Shown: positions 5,757-13,341, numbered from the stretch's first letter. The stretch is DNA of 14,539 nucleotides from an uncultured Bacilli bacterium (GCA_944327425.1 CALVHJ010000026.1:1-14539); one strand, 5' to 3'. A program made the numbers and translations. The notes: generated by a model from the sequence alone, not told the origin.

Positions 5757-7199
5757 ATGAAATTAGAAGTTTTAAATAACCCCTTAGATAAAGATCAATT
5801 AATCGCGGCAACAACCACTAATATAAATACTATTATTATCGCCGGAGCTGGATCAGGAAAAAGCACAACTATGGTTGGTAAAATAAAATATTTAGTCTTA
5901 TCTAAAAATGTCCCTTTAGATAATATTTTATGTATAACTTTTACTAATAACGCTGCTAAAAGTTTAGAAGAAAAGATTAAAAAAGAATTAGGGCAAGAGA
6001 GCAGAGTTTATACCTTTCATAAACTAGCTTTAGAAATTTTAAAAGAACATCATGTTAAATATTATATAGCAAGCCCTGATTTACTAGAATATTTAATTGA
6101 AGAAATATTTGCAAGTATTAGCACTACCTATTTTGAAAAACTATTTTTAGATAAAAAATATTATTTAAAAGAAGATTTTAAACATTATAAAAAAATAATA
6201 GAGCGGTTTCTAAGACTTTATATTGCTAATTACTATGAACCTGAGTACTTTCATAATATATTAAATAAGGCCAAGAAAAAAGATAAACCCTTATTATTAA
6301 TAATTAAAAAAATATACGAAATATATATCCTTGAAAAAACATCTACTGGCACAATTGATTTTGATGATATGATTTATATGGCTACAGATCTCGTAAAAGA
6401 AAAAGGAATTAAAAAGAATTACGAGTATATTATTGTCGATGAATATCAAGATACTTCACAGGTTAGAGAATATTTAGTTCGAGCGATTCGAAATAAAACA
6501 GAGGCTTATGTTACAGTGGTTGGCGATGATTTTCAGTCTATTTATCGTTTTTCGGGTTGTGATATTAATAATTTTTTAGATTTTAAAAAAAACTTTAAAC
6601 CTGTAAAAAAACTTTATATTAAGAATACCTATCGTAATAGTAAAGAACTTATTCATGTAGCAGGCTCTTTCATTATGAAAAATCCTAGGCAAATAAAAAA
6701 GAAACTAAAATCTAACAAGAGTATTAAAAAGCCCATAATTATATGCTATTATAAAAATATAAAAGAAGATTTTTATAAACTTATTAAAAAGATAAACTCC
6801 CCTAATCTTATGATTTTAGGAAGAAATAATCAAGATATTTATACCGTTCTAAATAACTTATTAAAAATTAAAAACAACCAAATAATATATAAAGAAAACA
6901 ATATATATTATAAAACTATTCATAAAGCAAAAGGTCTTGAAGAAGATAATGTTCTAATTATTAATCTTTCAAATGATATTAATTCTCTTCCTTCCAAAAT
7001 AAAAGATGAAAAAATCCTTAAATATGTTATTAAACATTATGATATTTACCCCTTTGAAGAAGAGCGAAGACTTTTTTATGTAGCTTTAACCCGTACTAAA
7101 AATTATTGTTATTTGTTTGTTCCGAAAGATAATCCTTCAATATTTGTAAAAGAACTAATTAAAAACTACAAGGAATATATTAGTTTTATTCACTTGTAG
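5757..7199 (+). CDS. Compact UvrD/Rep-type superfamily 1A DNA helicase
   Basis: An ATP-driven DNA translocase of the UvrD/PcrA/HelD class, 480 residues against about 650-750 for the usual members. All core motifs are present in order: Q motif LDKDQ (10-14), Walker A AGAGSGKST (29-37), Ia ITFTNNAAKS (60-69), TFHKLA, II IIVDEYQDTS (225-234), III VVGDDFQSIYRFSG (254-267), IV NTYRNS (290-295), V TIHKAKGLE (387-395) and VI EEERRLFYVALTRTK (434-448). Only about 90 residues separate motifs IV and V, so the regulatory 2B subdomain is largely missing, and the 1B insertion is short. There is no nuclease or zinc-finger domain. AAAGGAG precedes ATG by five bases. It is a lone gene converging on thiI, with a two-base gap. 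Repair or conflict resolution is likely, but the exact role is open. Confidence 0.9.
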   Translation: MKLEVLNNPLDKDQLIAATTTNINTIIIAGAGSGKSTTMVGKIKYLVLSKNVPLDNILCITFTNNAAKSLEEKIKKELGQESRVYTFHKLALEILKEHHVKYYIASPDLLEYLIEEIFASISTTYFEKLFLDKKYYLKEDFKHYKKIIERFLRLYIANYYEPEYFHNILNKAKKKDKPLLLIIKKIYEIYILEKTSTGTIDFDDMIYMATDLVKEKGIKKNYEYIIVDEYQDTSQVREYLVRAIRNKTEAYVTVVGDDFQSIYRFSGCDINNFLDFKKNFKPVKKLYIKNTYRNSKELIHVAGSFIMKNPRQIKKKLKSNKSIKKPIIICYYKNIKEDFYKLIKKINSPNLMILGRNNQDIYTVLNNLLKIKNNQIIYKENNIYYKTIHKAKGLEEDNVLIINLSNDINSLPSKIKDEKILKYVIKHYDIYPFEEERRLFYVALTRTKNYCYLFVPKDNPSIFVKELIKNYKEYISFIHL

Positions 7200-7200
7200 T
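7165..7200 (-). terminator. Candidate terminator for thiI inside the helicase 3' end
   Basis: Arms ACTACAAG (7165-7172) and CTTGTAGT (7193-7200) pair perfectly over 8 bp with a 20-base loop. Minus-strand transcripts run from the second arm into TTTTAATT. The helicase side lacks a T-run, so any termination favours the minus strand. The long loop and short T-tract make this a moderate call. Confidence 0.35.
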
Positions 7201-7201
7201 A

Positions 7202-8401
7202 TTATAATAAATCTTTAAACTCGTTATTATCTTCTTTAGCCGTAATCTTAATTACTTCATGTGTTTTTATTGCTTCATAAATTAAATCTTTATAGGGAAT
7301 TAATTCTTCATATTCATGGCACTTTTCTTTACTTGGATTAATTACCGGATGCTTTGGCACAAATATCGTACAGCAATCTTCATATGGTAAAATGCTTGTT
7401 TCGTAAGTATCAATACTTTTGGCTATATCAATAATATCTAGTTTATCAAAACAAGCAAGTGGTCTTATTACCGGAATACTTACTACTTCATTAATCGCAC
7501 TCATACTTGTTAGAGTTTGACTAGCCACTTGACCAATCGATTCTCCATTTATTAATATTTTAGCCTTTCTTTTACTAGCAAGTATAGCACTTATCCGATA
7601 CATCATTCGTCTCATAATAGTTATTAAATAATCATGAGGAATATTTTTATAAATAGCTTCTTGAATTTCCGTAAAATTAATTACATGTAAAATAATATCA
7701 TTATTATAAATAGCTAATTTTTTAGCTAAACTTATTACTTTATCTTTAGCCTCTCTACTCGTATGCGGAGGACTTTCAAAATATATAGCTTCTATTTTTA
7801 CTCCTCTTTTAATTGTGAGGAAACCTGCCACCGGTGAATCTATCCCCCCACTAAGCATAAGCATACCTTTACCAAGCGTTCCCACTGGATATCCACCTAA
7901 ACATTTAATACTCTCAAAATAAACTAAAGTATTCTTTAAGCGATATTCCACATTAACTAAAACTTCCGGATTATTTACATCAACACGCAACCCACTTATA
8001 TTTTTTAATAGATATGCTCCTAAATTTCTACTTAATTCTACACTTGTTGTATTAAGCGTTTTATTTGCTCTTTTACTTTCAACTTTAAATGTGCTAAATT
8101 CTTGATCTTTTAATAAAGATAATATTTCTATTTTTATTTTCTCAAAGTCGGTTGAATCAATAATATAACCAATATTCATTTCATGAATACCAAAAACATT
8201 TTTCACTCTATCTACTACTTTTGAAAAATTTTCTTTAGTATGAATAAACATCCGTCCTAAATCATAAGTAACTTCTACATCAATATCATTTAAAACAAAC
8301 AAAATATTTTCTTTCAACTTTTTTAAAAAGAAATTAATATTATCCTTCTTAGTTGATAATTCACCATATTTAATTAAAATAACTTTTTCCATAAACATCA
8401 C
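7202..8401 (-). CDS. thiI: tRNA 4-thiouridine synthase ThiI (rhodanese-less form)
   Basis: ThiI adenylates U8 of tRNA and transfers sulfur to give 4-thiouridine; it can also feed thiazole synthesis. The 399-residue protein has the N-terminal ferredoxin-like and THUMP regions (about 5-170) and a PP-loop ATPase with LSGGIDSP (183-190), followed by the conserved PYEDCCTIF (339-347). The sequence ends soon after, so the C-terminal rhodanese domain of the E. coli enzyme is absent, as in most Gram-positives, where a dedicated NifS-type desulfurase supplies the persulfide. Such a desulfurase gene lies directly upstream. The listed start is GTG at 8401, but ATG codons follow at 8398 and 8392; homologues begin near MEKVILIKYGE, favouring the last. 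No ribosome site is visible, and the promoter's predicted start point falls at the start codon. Confidence 0.95.
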   Translation of the reverse strand: MMFMEKVILIKYGELSTKKDNINFFLKKLKENILFVLNDIDVEVTYDLGRMFIHTKENFSKVVDRVKNVFGIHEMNIGYIIDSTDFEKIKIEILSLLKDQEFSTFKVESKRANKTLNTTSVELSRNLGAYLLKNISGLRVDVNNPEVLVNVEYRLKNTLVYFESIKCLGGYPVGTLGKGMLMLSGGIDSPVAGFLTIKRGVKIEAIYFESPPHTSREAKDKVISLAKKLAIYNNDIILHVINFTEIQEAIYKNIPHDYLITIMRRMMYRISAILASKRKAKILINGESIGQVASQTLTSMSAINEVVSIPVIRPLACFDKLDIIDIAKSIDTYETSILPYEDCCTIFVPKHPVINPSKEKCHEYEELIPYKDLIYEAIKTHEVIKITAKEDNNEFKDLL

Positions 8402-8407
8402 AAACTT

Positions 8408-8436
8408 ATTATACTGAAAATTTAAAACTTTGTAAA
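8408..8436 (-). promoter_or_regulatory. thiI promoter placed for a leaderless transcript
   Basis: On the minus strand, TTTACA (8436-8431), a 17-base spacer and a perfect TATAAT (8413-8408). Counting seven bases downstream puts +1 at about 8401, the G of the GTG start or three bases from the first ATG. Any leader would be 0-9 bases, with no Shine-Dalgarno sequence. Confidence 0.6.
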
Positions 8437-8438
8437 CG

Positions 8439-8471
8439 AAAAAAACTACAATTAATTATGTAGATTTTTTT
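8439..8471. terminator. Bidirectional-type terminator between the desulfurase gene and thiI
   Basis: CTACA (8446-8450) and TGTAG (8459-8463) pair around an 8-base AT loop and are flanked by an A-tract (8439-8445) on one side and a T-tract (8465-8471) on the other. Either strand therefore gives a hairpin followed by T7. It lies just after the desulfurase stop on the minus strand. The G/C part of the stem is only 5 bp, so read-through into thiI is plausible. Confidence 0.5.
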
Positions 8472-8499
8472 AAAAACAAATTAAATATCATCACTTATT

Positions 8500-9633
8500 T
8501 TAAGTTCCTATTAATCCACTAAGCTTCTTATAGATCTCATCAAAATAACTAATAAATTTATTTACCTCATCAGTTGTGGTTAAATGTGATAAACTAATTC
8601 TTATAGTTGATGATGCTCGAACTTTATCATTATAAACGGCCATAACTGAGCTTGATAAAGTCGCACTAGAACAAGCTGTATTAGAGCTAACATACACTTC
8701 AAATTCTTCTAGAGCATGTAAAAATGTTTCTGCTTTAATATTTCTTAAACTAATATTTAAAATATGAGGAATACAATATTTAGTCTTATTAATCATTACG
8801 CCATTGTATTTTTTTAAAGCATCTACTATTTTTAAATTTAATCTTTCAATAAATCTTTCTCTTTTTTCAATATCCGTTGTAGCAAGCCTCACTGCTTTTG
8901 ATAAAGCAACAATTAAAGGTACAGCTGGTGTTCCTGGATTTAACATATTCATCTTTCCTGAACCAAACAATATTGGTGCTAGTGGCGTATTATTACTCTT
9001 ATATAAAACTCCTATTCCTTTGGGGCCATATATTTTATGAGCTGTGAATGTTGCTAAATCAACATCATGCATACTGATACTAACTTTACCAATTGCTTGC
9101 GTCATATCAGAATGGAGTATTGTATTAGGATTTTCTTTTTTTATAATTTGTCTTATCATCTTTAAAGGTTGTCTAATACCAAGTTCACTATTTACCGCAC
9201 AAATACTTACCAAAATAGTATCCTGTCTCATTAAACTTCTTAAATTATCAAAATCAATTAACCCTTCTTTATCGTTATTAACATAACTAATCTCAAATCC
9301 TAAGCTTTCTAAATAATCACAAATTGCATAAATAGATGGATGTTCTAACTTAGAAACAATAATATGTTTCCCTCTTTTGTGATAGTGCATTGCAGCTCCT
9401 ATCAAAGCCATATTATTCGCTTGTGTTGCTCCACCCGTATAAGTTATCTCACCTTCATGAATATTAAATATTTCGGCAATCTGCTTAGTTGCACTATTCA
9501 TTAAATTCTTAGATTTAACCCCTAATTCATGCAGTGAATTAGGATTGCCAAAAAAATCTTTACTTGTCTTATTATATGTATCTAGTACTTCAAATCCTAT
9601 TGGTGTTGTTGCACTATAATCTAAATATATCAT
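8500..9633 (-). CDS. NifS-type cysteine desulfurase, probable ThiI partner
   Basis: A 377-residue PLP enzyme that takes sulfur from cysteine, forms alanine and carries a persulfide. Visible landmarks: SATTP (7-11), TGGATQANN (66-74), His98 (LEHPS) that stacks on PLP, Asp176 and Gln179 (SDMTQ), PLP lysine Lys200 (TAHKIYGPKG), catalytic Cys321 in SSNTACSSATLSSS, and substrate-binding Arg346. The persulfide loop is short and typical. It belongs with the NifS-like enzymes (such as B. subtilis NifZ) that pair with rhodanese-less ThiI, and thiI is the next gene downstream, so its main job is probably 4-thiouridine. The usual R-x-GT before the central helix reads NPGT here (232-235). AGGTGA precedes ATG by five bases, and a TATAAT (9656-9651) without a clear -35 lies just upstream. 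Confidence 0.92.
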   Translation of the reverse strand: MIYLDYSATTPIGFEVLDTYNKTSKDFFGNPNSLHELGVKSKNLMNSATKQIAEIFNIHEGEITYTGGATQANNMALIGAAMHYHKRGKHIIVSKLEHPSIYAICDYLESLGFEISYVNNDKEGLIDFDNLRSLMRQDTILVSICAVNSELGIRQPLKMIRQIIKKENPNTILHSDMTQAIGKVSISMHDVDLATFTAHKIYGPKGIGVLYKSNNTPLAPILFGSGKMNMLNPGTPAVPLIVALSKAVRLATTDIEKRERFIERLNLKIVDALKKYNGVMINKTKYCIPHILNISLRNIKAETFLHALEEFEVYVSSNTACSSATLSSSVMAVYNDKVRASSTIRISLSHLTTTDEVNKFISYFDEIYKKLSGLIGT

Positions 9634-9713
9634 CTATGTCACCTATCTCTATTATACAAAATATTTCCAAGTTATTCTACCTAAAATAATTAAATATTAA
9701 CATTTTACATCAA

Positions 9714-10019
9714 TTAAAACACTAAACTAATTTCTTCTTTATCTAAATCAACATATGATTCTTCACTATAATATTTTTTAGTTATTGGATCACTTAACTT
9801 TTCTTCCAAATAATCATTATCGTATAATTCTTTTAAATAAACAACATTATTTAAACAAACGTTATCATTATAACACTTTCTAGCAGCATACATAAATTCA
9901 TTTTCTACTACTAATAAAAGTTTATCATTATGATCTTTATTTATTTTATAGACTGTCGGTACAATAATTATAATTAATATAATAACTAAAGTCATCATAA
10001 TAATGCGTTTATTACTCAT
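9714..10019 (-). CDS. Small single-pass membrane protein with CYxxxxC pair
   Basis: Starting at the ATG at 10019-10017 gives 101 residues: a basic N-terminus (MSNKR), one membrane helix (about 6-24) and an acidic outer domain with Cys49 and Cys55 (KCYNDNVC), then LKELYDNDYLEE and a DPITKKYY segment. The layout (membrane anchor, an outer helix with a cysteine pair, then DPxTxxYY) suggests a small extracytoplasmic domain with one disulfide; no named family is recognised. A longer frame starts at 10052, but GGTG six to seven bases before the shorter ATG supports the shorter form. The start overlaps the tgt stop (ATGAGTAA), so it is translated from the tgt mRNA. A function linked to queuosine is not implied by anything in the protein. 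Confidence 0.7.
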   Translation of the reverse strand: MSNKRIIMMTLVIILIIIIVPTVYKINKDHNDKLLLVVENEFMYAARKCYNDNVCLNNVVYLKELYDNDYLEEKLSDPITKKYYSEESYVDLDKEEISLVF

Positions 10020-11133
10020 TTTCTTCACCATAATAATTTTTAATAAACTCATCTCTTAACTCTAGTATTCTATCATTTTTAATAGATGCTCTAACTTCTT
10101 CCATCAAATGAGTTAAAAATCTAATATTATGAATAGATAAAAGCCTTGCTCCAAACGTTTCATTACTAATAATTAAATGTCTTATATATGCTTTAGTATA
10201 ATGCTTACATGCATAGCAATCACAATGAAGAGAAACCGGGGTAAAATCCTCTTTATACTTAGCATTTTTTAAATTTATTTTCCCATATTTGGTATAAGCA
10301 TGTCCATGTCGAGCTAGTCTTGTTGGGGCAACACAATCAAAGATATCTATTCCTCTCATTGTATTTTCAATTAAATCAATAGGATCTCCTACTCCCATCA
10401 AATAGCGTATCTTATCTTCTGGCAAATACATTGTCGCATACTCTACCATCTGATACATCGTTGGTTTATCCTCACCTACACTAGTTCCCCCTACTGCATA
10501 ACCATCAAAATTCATTTTGGTTAATTCTAAAGCACAGATTTTTCGTAAATCCTCATAATTACCACCTTGAACGATACCAAATAACATTTGTTGATCATTT
10601 TTATGAACCTCTTTACCTCTTTTCGCCCATCTAAGGGTTCTTTCGACACTTTTTTTACAATATTCATATGTTGCTGGGTATCCAATACACTCATCAAAAC
10701 TCATTGCTATATCACTATCAAGTTTATTTTGAATTTCTATTGATTTTTCCGGTGTAAGAAATAATTTATCACCATTAAGCTGATTCTTGAAATGAACTCC
10801 TTCTTCTGTAATATCTTTAGGCTTAGCTAAAGAAAAAACTTGAAAACCACCACTATCAGTCAAAATAAGCTGATCAAAATTCATAAACTTATGTAATCCT
10901 CCAGCATGATCAATAACATCTTCCCCCGGTCTAAGCCACAAATGATAAGTATTTGCCAAAATAATACCCGAACCTACTTCCTTTAATTCTTCTGGACTTA
11001 AAGTTTTAACTGTTGCTTGTGTTCCTACAGGCATAAACATTGGTGTTTCATACTTAACACCATTATAAATAAAAGAACCCAAACGAGCATTTGTATTTTT
11101 TTCTTTTTTTTCTAATTTATATGTAAACTTCAA
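10012..11133 (-). CDS. tgt: tRNA-guanine transglycosylase (Tgt)
   Basis: Exchanges guanine-34 of GUN-anticodon tRNAs for a queuosine precursor (preQ1 in most bacteria, queuine in some salvagers). The 373-residue protein is full length. Key residues: Asp93 (TDSGGFQ), Asp147 and the following Cys (FDEC), GIVQGG (186-191), the substrate loop GGTSVGE (215-221), nucleophile Asp266 (FDCVAPTRLARHG) and the zinc site Cys304, Cys306, Cys309, His335. The Cys of FDEC and Val of the GGxxVGE loop fit preQ1-type enzymes. No queCDEF gene or queuine transporter is nearby, so the source of base is open. The start is TTG: GGGTGAT lies five bases upstream and an in-frame TGA three codons earlier excludes a longer form. 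It has its own promoter and overlaps the next gene by 8 bp. Confidence 0.96.
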   Translation of the reverse strand: MKFTYKLEKKEKNTNARLGSFIYNGVKYETPMFMPVGTQATVKTLSPEELKEVGSGIILANTYHLWLRPGEDVIDHAGGLHKFMNFDQLILTDSGGFQVFSLAKPKDITEEGVHFKNQLNGDKLFLTPEKSIEIQNKLDSDIAMSFDECIGYPATYEYCKKSVERTLRWAKRGKEVHKNDQQMLFGIVQGGNYEDLRKICALELTKMNFDGYAVGGTSVGEDKPTMYQMVEYATMYLPEDKIRYLMGVGDPIDLIENTMRGIDIFDCVAPTRLARHGHAYTKYGKINLKNAKYKEDFTPVSLHCDCYACKHYTKAYIRHLIISNETFGARLLSIHNIRFLTHLMEEVRASIKNDRILELRDEFIKNYYGEENE

Positions 11134-11151
11134 GTTACATCACCCATAGTA

Positions 11152-11180
11152 ATTATAAAATATTTAATAAAAAATAGCAA
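11152..11180 (-). promoter_or_regulatory. tgt promoter
   Basis: On the minus strand, TTGCTA (11180-11175), a 17-base spacer and a perfect TATAAT (11157-11152). Transcription should begin near 11145, leaving about 12 bases before the TTG start, enough for the GGGTGAT site but too short for a preQ1 riboswitch. Confidence 0.65.
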
Positions 11181-11184
11181 TTAA

Positions 11185-11206
11185 AAAGAAGAACTTAATC
11201 TTCTTT
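11185..11206 (-). terminator. AT-rich hairpin terminator after the cysteine-containing anchored protein gene
   Basis: AAAGAAGA (11206-11199 on the minus strand) and TCTTCTTT (11192-11185) pair over 8 bp with a 6-base loop that includes part of the stop codon, and the second arm continues into two more T residues. The stem is A/T-rich and the T-tract short, so it is probably weak. Confidence 0.4.
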
Positions 11207-11941
11207 ATTAGCACATATAATACCTTTATCGTCAATAAACTCTTCAGCCGTTACTACTCTTGTCTGTTCTTTTCTAAATTCGTGATCGTGATATGTATAA
11301 GTATAATAACCTTCTACTATTGCATCATCATCGGCATTACAAACACTTTCACCTTCATAATTAACATCATTTTCTACTCTTGTAGCATGAAGCGTCATTG
11401 TATTATCTTCAAAAGTTATAAAATCACTGTAGTCTCTAATTAACATATTATCCTCATCAATATTATAATCAGCTAAAACAGTATTACCTTCTAAATCAAT
11501 AGCATAAAGAGTTGTCGTAAGTCCATTAGTACCTCTAGTAAGTGTATAAACAATTACTTCATCATTAATAACATAAAAATTTAAAAAAGTTCTATAATCA
11601 ATACTACCATTTTCCTCTATATTTAGTCCTTCCTCAAAATAAAACTCTTTACCATTAATAGTAGCTCTAATTGCATCCGGATAACCATTCTCTCTAAAAT
11701 TCAAAAATTCAAATTCTAATATTTGATCTTCCCCTGAAACATTAATAATTTTTTTACAATATATAGCGTTCACACTATCTTCTTCACAACCATCAACATA
11801 CATTGCTCCCATTCCCACTCTAACTCTAACCCCTTCGCTTCTTAAATGAGAATCACTAAACTTATAAGTACTAGCAAAAACAATTAAACCTATAACAACC
11901 ACACTAATAACAATAATCCCAATTATTTTACTTTTTTTCAC
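11195..11941 (-). CDS. Membrane-anchored extracytoplasmic protein with four cysteines, unknown
   Basis: A 248-residue protein: basic start (MKKSK), one membrane helix or uncleaved signal (about 6-24), then a mainly acidic, beta-rich outer domain. Four cysteines lie outside (52, 62, 201, 243); the first two sit ten residues apart and the last is near the C-terminus, so one or two disulfides are likely. Repeated short hydrophobic strands and turns (EFEFLNF, FYVINDEVIVYTL, TTLYAIDLEGNT) suggest a beta-propeller- or sandwich-like fold, but no family is recognised. The start is GTG, seven bases after a perfect AGGAGGT, so translation should be strong. It has its own promoter and terminator, so it is a single-gene unit. 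Confidence 0.75.
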   Translation of the reverse strand: MKKSKIIGIIVISVVVIGLIVFASTYKFSDSHLRSEGVRVRVGMGAMYVDGCEEDSVNAIYCKKIINVSGEDQILEFEFLNFRENGYPDAIRATINGKEFYFEEGLNIEENGSIDYRTFLNFYVINDEVIVYTLTRGTNGLTTTLYAIDLEGNTVLADYNIDEDNMLIRDYSDFITFEDNTMTLHATRVENDVNYEGESVCNADDDAIVEGYYTYTYHDHEFRKEQTRVVTAEEFIDDKGIICANKED

Positions 11942-11961
11942 AACTTATACCTCCTAATAAA

Positions 11962-11990
11962 ATTATAAAGAAATTAAACCATTTGTGCAA
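11962..11990 (-). promoter_or_regulatory. Promoter of the four-cysteine anchored protein gene
   Basis: On the minus strand, TTGCAC (11990-11985), a 17-base spacer and a perfect TATAAT (11967-11962), with the predicted start a few bases before the AGGAGGT site. The -35 box lies only three bases beyond the stop codon of the recombinase gene. Confidence 0.65.
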
Positions 11991-11993
11991 GTC

Positions 11994-12878
11994 CTAATTT
12001 TTATTACGAGGATGAGTTTTAGCATAAACTTGCTTCAATCTATCAGCACTAACATGAGTATAAATCTGAGTTGTACTTAAAGATTCATGTCCTAATAACT
12101 CTCCTACACTTCTAATATCTGCTCCTTCATTTAATAAATCTGTTGCAAAAGTATGTCTTAAAGTATGAGGCGTAATTTTACTTTTAACATTCTTTTTTAA
12201 AGCATAATCTTTTACTATTTTCTCGACCGTTCTCGTAGTAAGCTTACCTGTTTTACTAACAATAAGATAATCACTATCACGTCCTTTTAAAATATTATTT
12301 CTTACTTGTAAATACTTTTTAAACAAATCAAAATCAACGGCTTTATAAAAAACCATTCGCTCTTTATTACCTTTACCAACAACTTTTATTTTTTGTTCTT
12401 CTAAATACATATCACTAATTTTTATACTACAAAGTTCACTAACTCTAAGTCCTGTTGCATATAAAAACTGAATAATAAACTCATTGCGAATCTCTAAATC
12501 ATTTTGTGTATTATCCAACTCAAAAAAAGTAGCATTATCACTATTATTTAAAAAATTCGGTAATTTCTTAACTACTTTAGGATTTTTTATCATCAAAAAA
12601 GGATTAACATCTATTTTTTTTATTTCCACTAAATAATTATAAAAAGCTCTTACTGCACTAAGATATAAAGAAGATGTTTTACTTTCATACTCTTTTTTTA
12701 TTAAATAAGCCTTATATTTATTAGCCTCTAGAATATCAATTTTTAAAAAAGAATAATTATTTTCCTCTAAAAACTTTAAAAATTCTTTTAATGCTTCCGC
12801 ATAAGTTTTACTAGTTTTAAAAGAATAATTAAGTTCATAATTTAAATATTCCAAAAAAGACTCTACATAACTATTCAT
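11994..12878 (-). CDS. xer: Tyrosine site-specific recombinase, XerC/XerD type
   Basis: A 294-residue recombinase, close to the ~300 residues of XerC and XerD, which resolve chromosome dimers at dif. The N-terminal SAM-like core-binding domain spans about 1-90 and the catalytic domain follows. The full catalytic set is visible: Arg145 (ATGLRVSEL), Lys169 (VGKGNKER), His238 and Arg241 (HTLRHTFAT), His264 (LLGHESLSTT) and nucleophile Tyr273 (QIYTH). The HxxR and LGH-x8-Y spacing is typical of Xer rather than phage integrases. No dif-like site or phage gene is seen nearby. XerC versus XerD cannot be decided by eye. The ATG overlaps the stop of the upstream gene (ATGAATAG) and there is no good Shine-Dalgarno site, so translation is probably coupled. 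Confidence 0.92.
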   Translation of the reverse strand: MNSYVESFLEYLNYELNYSFKTSKTYAEALKEFLKFLEENNYSFLKIDILEANKYKAYLIKKEYESKTSSLYLSAVRAFYNYLVEIKKIDVNPFLMIKNPKVVKKLPNFLNNSDNATFFELDNTQNDLEIRNEFIIQFLYATGLRVSELCSIKISDMYLEEQKIKVVGKGNKERMVFYKAVDFDLFKKYLQVRNNILKGRDSDYLIVSKTGKLTTRTVEKIVKDYALKKNVKSKITPHTLRHTFATDLLNEGADIRSVGELLGHESLSTTQIYTHVSADRLKQVYAKTHPRNKN

Positions 12879-13341
12879 ACAAATATAAATATAACTTCCT
12901 TTGAACTAAATAAGGAATATTAACAATCCCTTCTAAAAAATCATCTAAATTCTTACTATTTTTAATTTTTTCTAAAGATTCATTATTAATTTTTTTATTT
13001 AAAAAATTAACAACTCTATTTAAAAATATTTTATCATTATATTTTTCTTTAAACATCTTCCACATATCATAATAATTATCTTTAGTTAAAGCATCTATTT
13101 TCCTTGTATTCTTATTTTCATAATAAATAACTACTAAGGCCATATCATCACTAACCACCAGTAAATTAGCATCTCTAACTGCATCCATAATTTCTTTTTT
13201 ACTAAACTTTTGGGTAAAAGCATCAAGAGACTCCAAATTAGTTGTTGAAAAACCATTTGCTATCTTCAAATCTAATAAATTAATAGGAAAATAATTTTTA
13301 GGCCTTGATTCAATCGCTAAATAATATTTATTTTCCACCAT
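12871..13341 (-). CDS. Conserved-looking soluble protein of unknown function, coupled to xer
   Basis: A 156-residue protein with no signal peptide or membrane helix and no cysteine. An N-terminal mixed alpha/beta part (ANLLVVSDDMALVVIYYENK, about 58-77) is followed by a lysine/asparagine-rich helical part (about 85-156). No catalytic motif or family is recognised. AGGAG lies six bases before ATG, and a good promoter lies just upstream, so this is the first gene of a two-gene unit with the Xer recombinase, whose start codon overlaps its stop by 8 bp. That coupling is the only hint of function: a partner or accessory factor is possible, but genes are often coupled without a shared role. Confidence 0.75.
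   Translation of the reverse strand: MVENKYYLAIESRPKNYFPINLLDLKIANGFSTTNLESLDAFTQKFSKKEIMDAVRDANLLVVSDDMALVVIYYENKNTRKIDALTKDNYYDMWKMFKEKYNDKIFLNRVVNFLNKKINNESLEKIKNSKNLDDFLEGIVNIPYLVQRKLYLYLYE

Noticed and set aside
8804..9286. Two plus-strand open frames inside the desulfurase gene
   Set aside because: They are antisense to the PLP-binding region, have no ribosome sites, and result from AT-rich codon composition.
10020..10052. N-terminally extended start (10052) for the small gene after tgt
   Set aside because: It would overlap tgt by 41 bases and add residues before the basic start of a clean membrane anchor, while a GGTG site serves the ATG at 10019.
11134..11194. preQ1 riboswitch before tgt
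   Set aside because: The leader after the predicted start is about 12 bases, and no pseudoknot-forming C-rich or A-rich segments are present.
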